Source: Linderina pennispora
Lineage: Eukaryota > Kickxellomycota > Kickxellomycetes > Kickxellales > Kickxellaceae
Assembly: GCF_002104995.1 (NCBI RefSeq)
Contig: NW_024468287.1
Location: 1-64,000, forward strand
DNA length: 64,000 nt
Direction: 5' to 3'
Part shown: one piece after another, positions 11,501 to 23,834 of the stretch
How the letters are laid out: the number at the start of each line of letters is the position of its first letter
How positions within the stretch are numbered: position 1 is the stretch's first letter
The notes under the pieces: model-generated
Told to the model about the DNA's origin: nothing
The model's database searches: none
Seen by the model: only the letters and a program-made list of their open reading frames with translations
Position numbers and translations under genes: made by a program

Positions 11501-14500
11501 TTCAGCACAAGGTCGATGTTGGCCATGAACCGCACAGCCAGCGACTCGCCATTGTCTGTAGGCAACCAGCGGCAGTCCGTAGCGCTCCTGCGAAAGTGCT
11601 GGAATAGCCAAGACCTCGTCCAAAATCGTCAGCCCATTCAGGTAATCACGGTCCTTTGTAGTGGCCAGTCGAAAACAGCAGCCGATGGACGAGCGGGTTA
11701 AAGTGGTGGCCGATCTCTTGCTTAAGCTGCGCCTCCAAGTCGCCTCGGTTACGCGCTTCGCCAAGCTGCGGCCCACCGCGGAGTTCCGTGACCAGACATG
11801 GCCATGTCCTTGCGCGCGCGTTGTTCCTTGGCTCTTGTATCGCTGTCAAGAACAGGCGGGACCCCCTCCAACTCCTCGTTGCTCATGTGCGCCATAGATT
11901 GGCCCTGTGACGGTGTGTTGGCACGAAGTGACGACGCTGGGCGGCTACTGGCACCGCTGGATGGCCCACGAATAATCTTTGGACGCATTGATGACAAACT
12001 GACTGAAGGCGAAGCACCTGCAGGCCGTTTGACAGCCATGGGCCGACGCAGCATACCAGGACCACCGACTGTTGGGCCAGATGCCTGGGCTGGTGACGCA
12101 GGAGCAGTTGCAGCATGGCCAACACCAGTCGCACGCCCAATCAACTCCGAAGCAGTCATCACCGGTTCGGCCACTGGAGACATAGCGCGCTCGACTACAC
12201 GGCGGGAAGGGGTTGCTGCTGCTGCGGCTGATCGCTTGGGCTCGCCGCCAATCCGCTGAGTGCCTCAGTTCTTCGATCATGGGCATCACTGTGCCCTTGG
12301 CCACGTCCTTGAGTTGGGTGTTGCACATGCTGTGCACGGCCTCGAATCCACAACTGTCAACCAACAGAGCAAGCACACGCTTGGCCTGCTTCCGCACGTC
12401 AGCATTGCGGTCCTGTAGGCACGAGAACAGCGATTCGCTGATATGCGACAGGTCGGGCAGCCGACCCTTCTGCTGGAGTCAATGTGTCAGGCCAGCCACT
12501 GCAACAGCGTAGACCGCAGCTCGGGTGAGGTCTCTGCCAACGCCAGGTGCACTGCTGGGAGGATTGCCTGGTCAACACAACCCGGCGTTGCTGTAGCCCA
12601 CGCAGTCATAGGCCTGATACAGCAGCGCTGCGCACCTGCGGCTTTCTTGTCAGACATGCACTTGCATTGTCGGTAGAGCAACGATGCGAACACTGGTGGC
12701 CTGTGCAGCGCCGCTGTCGGTCGAAAGCGCCCCCAGAATACCCAATGCGACGGCAATCAGGTTCTTGTTCGAGTCCTGAAGCCGCAGTTTCAGAGACGCG
12801 TAGATTTCTGAAGGGATACTAGGCTGGATGCGGTGGTTTGCAGTTTCTAGAGCCGTCTGAATCGCCGTCAGTCCTTCCTTGCGCTTCTTCCAGTCGGCAT
12901 CGTTAAGCATCTTGTATATTGTGTTTGGCAGCAGCGTGGCTAATGTCCTGACGTGGGAACAGGTCGTCCATCGGATCATCGCTGCCGGCTCCAGCCGCTG
13001 CTCCAGCTGCTCCAGCAGCCGCACCATTGGCGGCTGCTCCGCTGCCATGGCCATCCTGCGTGCGGAGTGGGGTCAGGCATAGCTTTGATCAGCGACCTTG
13101 TCAAACTCGGCATCAAGCAGCTGCATCAACTGCGGGTTCAGATCCTCAACCAAGTCCTTGACTGCCGGACCAACCGCCCGTCGCAAGGTGCCCATGACCT
13201 GTGACTGCCTTTGCACGCGTTTGCGCGTTGCTGCTCATGAGACCGGATTCCTTGACCATGCTGACAATCGGACGCAGGGCCAGTCCCTTGATGCCGAATT
13301 CGAGCAGTAGCGAGTCCACCCACACGAGACAGTCCGCCACGACCTTGGGACTCTTTTGGCTCTTAATCGGCTCGATGGCTTGACCAAGAAGGAACTTCAG
13401 GGTGAAGCGCTCAGCAATGGCAATCAGAGCATTGCCCTGCAGGACCCTTCAGCTTGATATCGCCCAGCTTGTCGACCAGATGCGGGATCGAGAGTGCTGC
13501 AGCGCCAGTATTGAATTCCAGCGACCGCTCGCTGGCCATCCACTCAATGACCTGGAACACGCGCGACGTGACCTGGAAGTTGCTCTCCTTCCACCCAGGC
13601 TTCTTTGAAAACTGACGAACGACCAATTCGGGATGGACTGGCGACCCAGCCAGCGGCTTGGTCTTCAAGATGCTGCTTCAGCATGTCCATAGCTTCGACG
13701 CGATCCTTCCATTTGGCGCTCTGGAGCCCAGTCAGTGCCTCAGCCGGCAGAGCATCAGCAAGCCTCTCGTCCAGATTATCGTCGTTGGCGAACCGCATAC
13801 GGACCGTGTCATCAGCGCCTTTGCTACCTCCACCGGCGGTGGCAGCACTTGCAGCAGAACCACCTGCCTTTGTTGCGGCAGCAGCAGGTGGCCGTGCACT
13901 CAGCGGCTTCTTAACTGGAGCTGCTGCCTGCAGGGCGAGCAACACGAGCAGGTGGGGCTGCTGGCCTTTGGAGCAGCAGCAGCTGCTGCTGCTGCTGGAG
14001 CAGGCTCGGGTGGCAAATCATCCAGAGTCCGACCCTCGCGCTGAGCTTTCTTTAACGCAGCTGCCCGGGCAGATGCCTCGAGCTTCTTGCGGAGGTGCGG
14101 TGGCATATTGGCACCTACTCCAGCGGGCTTTTCCTCCCTTTGGAGCCTCTTCGACTGGCGCTGGCTTTGGCGGCACAGGCTTTGCTCTTGGCGCCGGCTT
14201 ACTCCCAGGTGCTGGTCTGGCTCCAGGCCGTGCAGCCACTGGCCTGGCTCCCGATCTTGCTGGCGGCGGTTTGGCTACAGGTTTTTCCGCCTTGGCCTTG
14301 ACGGCGGCCTTGTCCATGTACTCGGTGACCTTCTCCATCTTGATCTTGTCAATGCCCTCGATGAATGGCTCCAGCACCTTCATCGTGACCAGCTTGCCCA
14401 GCGTTCCCAAACATTCAGCCGAAGCCTCACGCACACTAGCATCTCCGTCGTCGAGCCCAGCCTTGAGCTGCTCTGAATACCGCTTGACATCCGATTTGCT

Positions 14501-15901
14501 GGGCTTGGTGCTGACTTCTGACAAACACCGCCGCAAAAAGTGGGCGGCCTCTGCCCTGACCTGCGGGTTTTTGTGGGTGGCTCCTGTGAAATAGTGGTCG
14601 CCAATTGCCGACAGATCGCGGCTGACGGCGATAAAGTAGTTGTCCATAGTGACCCGGATTGCATCGATAACCGTCTGCTTGCGCTCCTTTGACTTTTCGA
14701 CCAGGCCGGGCAGTGTTGACTGAGCATAGGGTGCAAAGGCCGAGCGCATGGTACCAGCAAACTGGCCCAGACACTGGATGACAATGGTGGCCACGATGAT
14801 GTTGGTGTCTGTAATGCGCTTGCCCATGTCCTGAATGAGATCGCCAGTCGCAGAGTTGGGCTGCAGGCGTACGGATTTTTGCAGTGTCTCATGCAGCGCT
14901 TCAATGACCTCCTTGCGCTCCTTCCACTTCTTTGACGTGACCAAGGCGTGGAAGTCATCGGGGAGCTTCTTTGTGATATCGACAGGATCCGCAAGCTCCC
15001 ATGCATCCATTCCGCCATCCACATCATCGCCCTCCTCATTGCCTCCGCCGGCACCCTCGTCTGCAGCTCCAGCCGACTCATCAGACTGCGGCTCGTCAAC
15101 CTCCCGCTGTGACCGAAGCAGGCGCTTTTGTGTGGGCCGCGGTTCGCCGGCAACTTTCGCAAACTGTGTCTCCAGCTCCTTCAGCAGTACTGGCTGCAGG
15201 TCCTGCAATGACGGAACCAGCGCCTGGCCAATCCACCGATACAGCTCCACTGCCAGTGCCTGGGCCTCGCTTCTCACACTATTGTCGCGGTGGCCAAATG
15301 GCTTTGACAATGCCTTGATCCACGCTCTTCAGGCTTTATGAACTTGATGCCGAACGCGCTCACCAGCTCGCGCGCCGCCTGACACTGCCGCAGCGATAGC
15401 CTTGGGTGTCTTCGCGTCGAACCCCTCCACAACTCCCTCGATAACAGGACCGGGCGTATCTGCCTCGCTCAGCAACATCAGAAGCTCCACGCTCTGTGTC
15501 CGTGTAACAGCCTTTGTCGACGCTATACACTTGCTCACAACACCAGCTACTATTTCGCTGCGGTACCGAAGCGGGCTAGGTGCATTTTCAACAAATGCCA
15601 TGACGGTAGCAACGCCAGCCTCCTGCGCAGCCATGTTGGTGTCGAGAATCATTTTCGTCAGGTACTGCTCGACCATATTGAAGCGCGCCCCGTCGTGATC
15701 TGGGTCCAGCGTCTTTAGCTCGCTAGGTGACGCTGTTGTAAGCGGCCATGCGCACCTTCCAGACCTACATTTCAGCGGTGCTTAGCAAATGAGAAATAGA
15801 CCCGGTGGCAAATCTAGCTGCTCCTGCTCAGGGTTGCCCATTACCTTGTGTGTCAGCCGCTGCTCTAGCGGCAGGCTCGAGTAGTCCTCTGCATCAGCCA
15901 T
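8575..15901 (-). CDS. STU2: XMAP215/Stu2-family microtubule polymerase, multi-TOG, frame-disrupted
   Basis: The protein binds tubulin dimers and speeds plus-end growth at spindle poles and kinetochores. The start ATG is at 15899-15901. Exon 1 encodes LPLEQRLTHK and joins VWKVRMAAYNSV across an 80-nt GT-AG intron (15765-15844), giving the classic TOG1 start. Next come HEAT-rich TOG units at about 15.7-15.2, 15.0-14.4, 13.7-13.1, 13.0-12.3 and 11.8-11.0 kb. A TOG5-like end has DRDSNVRTSTLNVLVAIGE. The conserved C-terminal domain (MTMKCLWRLSKSLP, near 9.6 kb) is followed by a Ser/Pro-rich tail ending KALKVE. About 2400 codons exceeds the two-TOG ascomycete proteins and resembles the five-TOG animal form. 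Single-base indels break the frame, for example near 15375, 15320, 14120, 13950 and 13660. Several are undone by removing one base. The family identification is firm; the integrity of the gene is not. Confidence 0.85.
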
Positions 15902-16240
15902 AGGCACAGAATATGAGTTGGAATGTGCAGAATAGTAAATTGAAAATTGTCAAAGTGAAACGGAAAGCGAGAACACGAATGCACAAGCCCCTGGAGTTTT
16001 TTCTCGTAAACACAGCAGCGGCTCGGCTCTCTAGCCGGCGAGCCGAGGGGTGGCTGTCTTGTACACGTGATTTCGAGCCGGCAAAAGTGATTGACAGGCT
16101 TATTGTTGCTTTCTGAGTGAGCCTATTTTCGAGTGCCGACGATTCTGCAAGTCTTGGGCGACTGTGAAGGAGGATAATAGTCTCAGGAACTCTCTTTTGT
16201 CCACCAGCCTTTTTCTCCGCATTTTTTATTTTCTACTACC

Positions 16241-18027
16241 ATGGATAGCTCTGACCGCCCATGGCTCGCGTACCCCGGGTCCGACGGCGTCATGCACACG
16301 TTCGAGTCGCTGGGCCGCAGCGTCTCCCTCAACAACAGCATGCCTCCAGCGCCGTTCCACTATGGCGGGCGGCCCACATCCTCACCAAACAACCACAACA
16401 ACAGCAGCAGCAACCTCAGTATCTCCAGCCGCCCTAGCAGCCAGCTCAGCATGCAGAGCAGTAACAGCGCGTTCCTCAACACCATCAACCCACAGATTCG
16501 GCGCAAGATAGAGGCTGCGCAAGTCTATTTTCTCGACTACTACGTCGACCACCTTGCCTACCTCGCCAACCGTCGCGCACGCCTTGAAAAGTTCAAGGAT
16601 GCGATCAAGAGCACACCCACATCTGCCCAGGACGCCCAGCGCTCGTGGTCGGCTCACTGCCACAACGAGACCGGCATTCTGCGGAGACGGCGCAACAGAA
16701 CCAGAGAACGCGAGTTTGACATCCTGGCGCAGATTGGCCAGGGGGGCTTTGGAAAGGTGTTCCTGGCGCGCAAGCGTGATACTGGCGAAGTCTGTGCTCT
16801 CAAGAAGATGGCCAAGCAGAGACTCGTGAGACAGAACGAGGTGCACCACATCCTGACCGAGCGGGATATTCTGAGAACCTCAAAGTCGCCATGGCTCGTC
16901 AAGCTCTTGTACTCATTCCAAGACCACCACCACCTGTACCTGGCCATGGAGTTTGTACCAGGCGGTGACCTCCGCTCGCTGCTCATGCAGAACGAGCTGT
17001 TCCGCTGGCGCATTGCCCGCTTCTACTATTGCCGAGGCCATCGCTGCTGTTGCTGCTTTGCACGATTTTGGGTACTTCCACCGCGACCTTAAGCCGGAAA
17101 ACTTTCTGGTAGACGCGACCGGCCACCTCAAGCTGACTGACTTTTGGTTTGTCACACGGCCATCTGAGCCGGCCCACGCTCGAAGCCATGCGCGAAAGGA
17201 CTCAACAGAGTCAAGGATCAGGAAGTCGTGTTCCACTCGTCCAGCGAAAAGCGCTCGTTCTCTCGGCTCACGCAGGTCCCTAGCAACTCAAGCCGTGCCT
17301 TTTCATCTGTCGGCTCACCCGACTACATGGCGCCCGAGATCCTACTGACGTCAATGGCATTTGGCCGTAGCCCCATCAGCCTGCCGCTCCGCCAGTCCGT
17401 CGTCCCTCTCGCTCTCGTCTGAGGACCCTCTCGCGGACGCAGCACACAGGCTATCGACTTCCGCACCGACTACTGGTCGCTTGGCTGCATTCCTGTACGA
17501 GTTCCTGGCCGGATACTCGCCGTTCTCGGGCCCTGACAACGACACTGTCTGGATCAACGTGTTCCACTGGACCCGGACCTTCCAGAGACCAGACTTTGAG
17601 TCCCAGGAAGGAGAGGATAATCTGACGCCCGAGTCTTGGGACCTGATTAACCGGCTGATATGTGACCGTGAGGTCCGCATGTGCTCGCTCAACGAGATTT
17701 CAACTCACCCGCTGTTCCGCGGCATGGACCTGTTCCACTTAAGAGAAACAGCTGTGCCGCCGTTTGTGCCCGAGCTGCACTCTGATGCTGAGACCTAAGC
17801 ATTTTGACGACTTCAACAACCCTGATGACATGGCGCACTACAGGGATGTCAACAATCGGTGGGATGAAACCAGTAGCCTGGATGATGTGGGTGTGGATCC
17901 AGCTGCGTTCATTGGATTTACATACAAGCACAACCGCCAAGGCACGATTTATTTGAACATATCATGCTTGTTGATTTTGAAATCGGCAACGCATTTCAAA
18001 GGCCATCATACCAAGCCAACCACATAA
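16241..18027 (+). CDS. DBF2: NDR-family kinase Dbf2/Sid2 (mitotic exit / septation), frame-disrupted
   Basis: A Ser-rich N-terminus precedes a Mob1-binding region ([21 protein letters not shown]). The AGC kinase domain follows: [13 protein letters not shown] glycine loop, CALKKM lysine, [54 protein letters not shown] activation loop and [13 protein letters not shown]-terminal AGC extension has IPPF-like PPFVPEL and [16 protein letters not shown]. This order and wording match Dbf2/Sid2, the terminal kinase of the mitotic exit/septation initiation network that acts at spindle poles and the bud or septum site. The frame is broken by apparent single-base insertions near 17030, 17143, 17203, 17495 and 17797, and a TGA lies at 17420. 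It is divergent from STU2, with a 340-bp shared promoter region. The C-terminal end is uncertain. Confidence 0.85.
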
Positions 18028-19143
18028 AAGCCTGACATTATAGACCGCCCAGTACCCGTCTTTTTCTCCTCAGTCATTTTGATCCTACTTTGTTTTTCCT
18101 ATAAAGCTCAATCGCACTTTAGTCCCGTGAAGGTCAGCAATACTATCCTATGCCCTAATAAAATCTACTATGGTGACACCTGGTAGTAGACATCAAACAA
18201 GCAGCGATGATTTTTATATGTTAAATATGCAGCTATTTTTACAGGTGAAGACCGCATAGAGCGTAAAATGGTAGGTATATCAATGAGATTGTGTAGATAT
18301 GGAGTGAAGTACAGTCTCATATAGCATACTGTTGTTTTAATTATATACAGAGAGCAATGGTGAGGTGGGAAAAACGAGCTGGAGAGCAGGGAACCAGGTC
18401 TACTCATTTTATATGAATTAGACGAGTGCTGTTGACAGGGAATGACAACTTATTCTTTCCTCCTCCTCCTCCACAGTCTATCGTTCTAAGCTCCTTAGGT
18501 CTTGTCTGGCGGTCTCTTGGCAAAGCTGTTTCTCACGAAATGCGCAGCAAAGCCTCCTATCCTTGCAGTTCATAGAGAAAAGACAAAAGAAAAGGCTGCA
18601 ATAGACAATACCAAAGTACTGCGTGGCAGTCTACCCTGCAGCAAAAAGTGAGCTGGACTACGGACTGGAGCCATCCATTGGCCACATATCCATGATTGAA
18701 AAGTGCTGGCAGCCCCACTTGAGCTGTAAGCTACTTGCTGAGAGGGATTCCCCAGAGCAGTAGTGCGAGAGACCAATTCAAAAAATATGCTGGTAAAACC
18801 ATTTATTTGAGGTTAAGAACAAATGATGCAGCTCACGAACCATCCGCTGAGCCGCAGAAGAACTGCAGCGTGGTAGCCCAATGGCACTGGTAAGCCAGGT
18901 ATATGTACACTAGTGCTGACAAAGGACGCGCAAAAGTTGAAGATGCTTAGAGTATTGCGCACTAATTTACACTCGTAGGAAATAATGATCAACAACTATG
19001 TCTAACTAGATGGTTCATACACTTTGACAACCCCAAGTCTATATGGCATTTTGCATCCATCATAACATGCCAACTTGAGCATTAATTCTTTTTGCTATAA
19101 TGTCTATCAAATGTGCGTTTAATGAGAATACAAAAAAGTGTGT
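18028..19143. other. Intergenic, no gene seen
   Basis: About 1.1 kb of moderately AT-rich sequence between the kinase and the transporter, which end toward each other. Only short ORFs without recognisable content occur on both strands. It probably holds the two 3' UTRs and terminators. Confidence 0.5.
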
Positions 19144-21245
19144 CTATGGAGTGCTCTTGCAGATATCCAGCGGTGGGTCAGATGTGCCCCATGTGATAAT
19201 CGAAATGTACGTGACATAGAAGAGTGCAACCACGCCTACCGCAATGAGCACCATATCCTTGGTACGCTCCCACTTGGTGCGCGCTATCGACTTTAGATGC
19301 ATGCTGGACGGGTAAATGAAGCTCAGAGGCACCAGACAGAACGAGCCGACCAGCGACACGACATTGTCCAGCTCATCTGCGCCGAAAATGGCAAATGCCG
19401 AGATGCAAAAGACGGTCAGTGTGCGGAAAATGTTCTTTTGCCACTTTACGCTGGCATGGTCGCGGCCCGACCGCTCGAACATCATGGCCTCGACGATCTT
19501 GACTGCGGGAAACAGCTGTAGGGGCATCGAGAATAATATGGCCACGGAGTAGAAGAGCTGGACTAGGATGGTCCACGACGACTCGTTAGGCAAGTTCAGC
19601 AATACAACAGCCTCGACGCGGTCGCCAAAGGTCATGTACGACAGTGACCCAACACACAGGAACAGGCCCAGACACAGGGTGATTGCTGATGTGAGAACCC
19701 AGCTAAAGTCCTTTTTCTCTTTCAAGCTCTCCAGAATCGGGATAACAAGCGTTATGCCCTCAAACGAGTACACGGCGGTGCCCACAAGCAGTGGGAACCG
19801 CACCGGATTGTAATGCATGATGGGCGCCGAACCATTCTGCGCGATTGACACCTACGTCGAAGCCAAGCAAGTAGCCCAGGCTGATAACGATCAGGATGTT
19901 GGCAACCATGGCAACCGGCGCAAAGTACCTGATCTGCCGGATCATCGCCAACGGTACAAATACAACCAGCTGAATTAGCACCCAGAAATTTCGTGCCCAG
20001 TGTCGCCTGGCACCCTGTCAGCGTGTTAAACACGTTGCGCCAGTTTTGCGCGACGAAAATGGTGTACGCGCAGCACCCGCCAATTTGCGCCAGCACAATC
20101 GATGCGGTTACCGCGTACTGCATTGTGCGCCCATACAGCTTCAGTCCGATTTCACTGTAGCTGCCGCCAACCTTCAGATACACCTCGGCCAGCAGGAGAA
20201 TGCAGTGCCAGGCGTACGCTGCGACGCATATCATCAGCATACACGACGTCAGCAATCCGCCATTGTAGAATGCACGGGGAAGAACCAGAACGCCGGTACC
20301 GACAAACGCCTTCATGAGCAAAAAGAACGCCTTCTTGTTTGACGCCGATGACTGCAGGCTGCTGGCTGTCCGTCGCAGCGGTGTGCGCTCATCCGCCCTG
20401 CCTTCGTCCGCTGCTGCTGCCACAACCCGGCTGTCGAGGTACTCTTCGTCCTCGTCACTGAGGTAGTATCCGCCGGCAAAATGGCCATACAGAGCAATAA
20501 AGTCGATGAAACTCTCGGTCAACAGCCCCGGCGGCGCGAGTCCTTGGCGGCCAGCGCGCTCCTGCATGAACTGGCGGCGGAACCCACCAGGCACGTTGAT
20601 CTGATCACGGGTGTATCCCAGATTCCACTCCGAGTCGGAGTCCCATCCCGAAAACGACCGACGTCTGCTGACCGAGTCTCTACGAGCATCCTCCGCCAGG
20701 GGCGCCTCACTGTTGCTTTGCTGTTGTTGCTGCTGCTTCTGCCAGCGGTAAATTTGGTGCGTAATGTCGCCCGACGGCAGCGTCAAAGGGTCAACCACCT
20801 CGCGGTTTGTGTCGTCAATGTCGTCGTTGTCGTCGTCATAGTACTCGTTGGTGTCACCTGCGTACCCGCTGTAGTCGTTGATACTGGTGTAACCAATCGA
20901 CCCGGCGTGCACGTTCGACGACACCGAATCACGCTGCTTGCTGCTGGCAGGACGCGTGACCAGGTGCCGCTTCAGGCGCCGCGCAATTTCCGCCTTCTCC
21001 AGCTTCTTCCGGTGAATCGTTGACGAGGACGAGTCGCTGTCGTCGGCGTCGGCGACATTGCGCAGAACGCGGCTCATGGGCGACGTTGTAGTGTGGGACC
21101 GCGGGCTGGACGATAGCAGAAGCTCAGTGGCTCGCGAGAGACTCCCAGATATGCTGGCAGGCCGGCGGTCAGTGGGCACAGGTATTGAGGTGGCGGGTTT
21201 GTTTGCATTACATTGCAGGTGGGGATTGTTGGATGGGCTTTGCAT
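19144..21245 (-). CDS. Vacuolar amino-acid transporter, Avt3/SLC36-like, frame-disrupted
   Basis: Residues 1 to about 290 form a long hydrophilic N-terminal tail rich in Ser, Asp and Gln, as in fungal Avt3/Avt4. The AAAP/SLC36 core follows: KKAFFLLMKAFVGTGVLVLPRAFYNGG (first helix with the unwound GTG segment), then about ten more hydrophobic helices including PLLVGTAVYSFEGITLVIPI and the conserved VGSFCLVPLSFIYPS near the end. The family exports neutral amino acids from the vacuole. Two apparent single-base insertions interrupt the core. Near 19984 an extra T turns KFWVLIQ into KFLGANS. Near 19853 an extra base falls between FDV and SIAQNGS. With both removed the protein would be about 700 residues. 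The start at 21245 is the first ATG of the frame. Confidence 0.85.
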
Positions 21246-22000
21246 TCAGGGGCAGCTTGACGATGCCATCGCCGGTGCTCACCATGATAAGCAGGTATAT
21301 TGTTCAAAGGAGTGCAGGCAATGAATAGAGATAAAGAAACGGAGGGACGAGGAAGGAAAGGAGAATGGGGTGGCTCCATTGAGAGATGAACGCCTTGTTT
21401 TTATCCTCGGCAGAGGATATTTTCTCACCGCAATGTTTTTGCTCGATCAGGTGGTGCCTGCGCTGCTATCTGCCCGGCACTGCACGGCGCAGCCTTGACC
21501 CTGGGCGCGGGAAACCGCTCCCGATTAAATCCTGGCTAATCGGCATGCTCCCACACTGGCATATCAAAAGCTGTCGTGGGAATGGTCTGAAACTGTTCCT
21601 GGCCGGCAGCGCAGGCGGCTGGCGCACCCAAGCCTGCTGCTGCGGCTCGCGAAAAACAGCATGCCTCATTTGGCAGCCCCAAAGGGGGAAGAGGGCGTCA
21701 CATGCTCAAACAGCAGGAGGTGTTTCGGCAGGCAGAGTGAGCGGCAAAGGGGCGAGCGGCAGCAAATCCTGGGTTGCGGGCTTATCTTCTTATCAACAGC
21801 CAGAGCCCAGGCGCGTGCACAGCGATTTGCCGTGCCGTCTATTTACTCTGGCTGCCCAATCGAGGACAGCCGGAGAATAAGCCCCCTGGTTAAAAGGACG
21901 CCGTCATTTCCCCCTTTCATTTTCCTCCTTCCCCGCAGCACACAGCGACTAGAGCATTCTTTAACCAACTCCTTCCTAACTCTATTATATACACACACAC

Positions 22001-22606
22001 ATGGCGGACTACGACGAAAGCTCATACTGGGACCAGTACGACTCGGCCGATTATGTTGAGAATATGGTGGTCGTACAAGACCCCTACACGAAACCCAGCA
22101 GATACCGAGACATTCTACCCAACAGCGCCTATAGTGCATCCGAAAGCTCCGGCAACAGCAGCTACTGGTCAAAGTACACCGAGTCCCGGAATACCGGTGC
22201 TCAGGACACGCCACAGGAACCCACCGGCCAGGAAATGCGACGAGTGCTGGTGTTGCCGGACCGACTGGCCGCCATGTCGCTAGCTGACAAAGACGAGTCC
22301 ACTGGCAACGAATCCACTGACCCCCAGCCCACAGCACTGGAAGATTCCTTGAAGTCCACAGAACCCACGCTGCTTGCAAAGGTAGCGTCAGCACCAGCAC
22401 CAGCATCGGCAGCGGCAACAATAGTGGAGGTACTATCATCGCCGCTGCGTGTCCCGCAGCTGAGCGATGGCGAAGATAGCGAGGAGATTGAGCCGATAGA
22501 CTCGCCGTCAGGCCCGTGCTTCCAGGGCGTTAATCCTCTGGCACTTGCCGCTCGCCTTGGCTTCCTCAAGTCGCAGCTGGACCAAGCGGAGGAGCTCTTG
22601 GCATAA
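22001..22606 (+). CDS. Hypothetical acidic protein with SYW repeats
   Basis: Intact 201-codon ORF that I do not recognise. It starts MADYDESSYWDQYDS and contains a second SYWSKY motif near residues 52-57, so the Ser-Tyr-Trp-x-x-Tyr unit is repeated. The middle is low-complexity (Pro, Ala, Ser, Glu). The C-terminus contains PLALAARLGFLKSQLDQAEELL, a predicted amphipathic helix that could mediate oligomerisation or binding. There is no signal peptide or membrane segment. A TATATAC sequence lies close upstream. It converges with the GATA factor at 22705, with a 98-bp gap. Confidence 0.65.
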   Translation: MADYDESSYWDQYDSADYVENMVVVQDPYTKPSRYRDILPNSAYSASESSGNSSYWSKYTESRNTGAQDTPQEPTGQEMRRVLVLPDRLAAMSLADKDESTGNESTDPQPTALEDSLKSTEPTLLAKVASAPAPASAAATIVEVLSSPLRVPQLSDGEDSEEIEPIDSPSGPCFQGVNPLALAARLGFLKSQLDQAEELLA

Positions 22607-22704
22607 AGATAAATATCATCTGTGAATTGTGAATACGGAAAAAATTATTTTCAATGAAATGGGGGAAGAAAAAAACAAGTGAAAAATGAGGCAGTAAATT
22701 TTTT

Positions 22705-23355
22705 TTACAAGGTGTTGTTGTTGATGCTGGCCAGGCGCTCGCACTCGCGCTCAACGTCGGCTCTGCCAAACGAGGTTGGGAACCGTTTTGTTAGAGCAAT
22801 CTCGGCCGTGGCCACGGTCGCCAGCGAGTCCAGCAGGCTAAATGTGGGCTCACAGAACCTTTTGGTTGGCTCCAGCGGTGGGCTGAGCTCGGCTGCCTTC
22901 ATCAGGTACTCCATTCCCAACGAAGCCTGGATGCCGCCGCAGTTCATTCCCTCGTCACTGCGAATCACCACCACCGGCATCTGGGGCGACGATGGCACTG
23001 ACGAATAATTTGACGATACGTCCTCCTCGGACATGGCACTGGCTGTCCGGTAGGATGGCACCAGTGCTGGCACAGGCGGCATCTGGCGCCCGTGCATCAT
23101 CAGGATGGCCTTGGCGGCCTTCTCGGTTTGCTTGCGCTGCTCCTTGGCATGCTTCTTGTTGCCCACGCCTGGAGTCCGTCGCCGTCTCTTGATGACCGTG
23201 CGCTTCATTGAGATGGGCCGCACGACGTTGTGAAGTTTGAAATACAGTCCGCAGGCGTTGCAGATTACGTTGCCCTCAGTGTCTCGCCTCCACAGCGGTG
23301 TTGTGTCGACACCACAGTTGAAGCACACAATATGGTCTTTGGCAGGTTCAGACAT
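22705..23355 (-). CDS. Single-finger GATA transcription factor
   Basis: The start is set at 23355 (MSEPAKDH), because the finger follows at once and upstream in-frame sequence is not protein-like. Residues 11-35 form one class IVa GATA zinc finger (CFNC, 17-residue loop with [12 protein letters not shown]), followed by [17 protein letters not shown] and a basic RRRR patch, so it should bind WGATAR DNA in the nucleus. The 216-residue protein has a helical [17 protein letters not shown] stretch. Its C-terminus, [11 protein letters not shown] ... ERECERL, matches the tail of the neighbouring SRE-type factor (LDSLASVASLE ... QRECERL). The two are therefore probably ancient tandem paralogues that keep the same C-terminal interaction module. 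Confidence 0.9.
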   Translation of the reverse strand: MSEPAKDHIVCFNCGVDTTPLWRRDTEGNVICNACGLYFKLHNVVRPISMKRTVIKRRRRTPGVGNKKHAKEQRKQTEKAAKAILMMHGRQMPPVPALVPSYRTASAMSEEDVSSNYSSVPSSPQMPVVVIRSDEGMNCGGIQASLGMEYLMKAAELSPPLEPTKRFCEPTFSLLDSLATVATAEIALTKRFPTSFGRADVERECERLASINNNTL

Positions 23356-23834
23356 GACTAATACTGGAGCTGGAAGAGAGGGTGGAATATTTGAGTATCG
23401 AGGAGCTTGAAAAAGATAATAATACAAAAAACAAGGCGTGGAGATAATAAAAAAGCTGTGTGAAGGAGGAAGATAAAAGATGAATCGAACGACCTTAAAT
23501 AATCTCGCAAAAACTGACGACGACGACATCGACGCCAGGCCGCAGTGCCAACCTTGGCATCATTGTGTTGTGGCCGAATGGGGGATTTTTGAGAACGACA
23601 AAGATTATTTTTATAAAAAAGAAACGCGTGACATGGGCTCGCAGTGAATGTTGCAGCCAGCCAGCAATTTCCAGTTCGTCAAAGACCCTTGTTTTTCTCA
23701 CTCGCTGCCGCTCATTCTGGCACCACCACACCACCACCACCACCACCACCACCCACTCGCCCATCAGGAGCGGCAGGAGCGGCAGGAGTGGCAGCAGCGG
23801 CAGCACTGCCACTCGCCAATCACTCTTTCGGAAA

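Noticed and set aside
13605-14594. 329-codon forward ORF
   Set aside because: It is the antisense frame of STU2 exons; the minus strand carries recognisable TOG sequence and this frame is only Ser/Ala/Pro-rich shadow.
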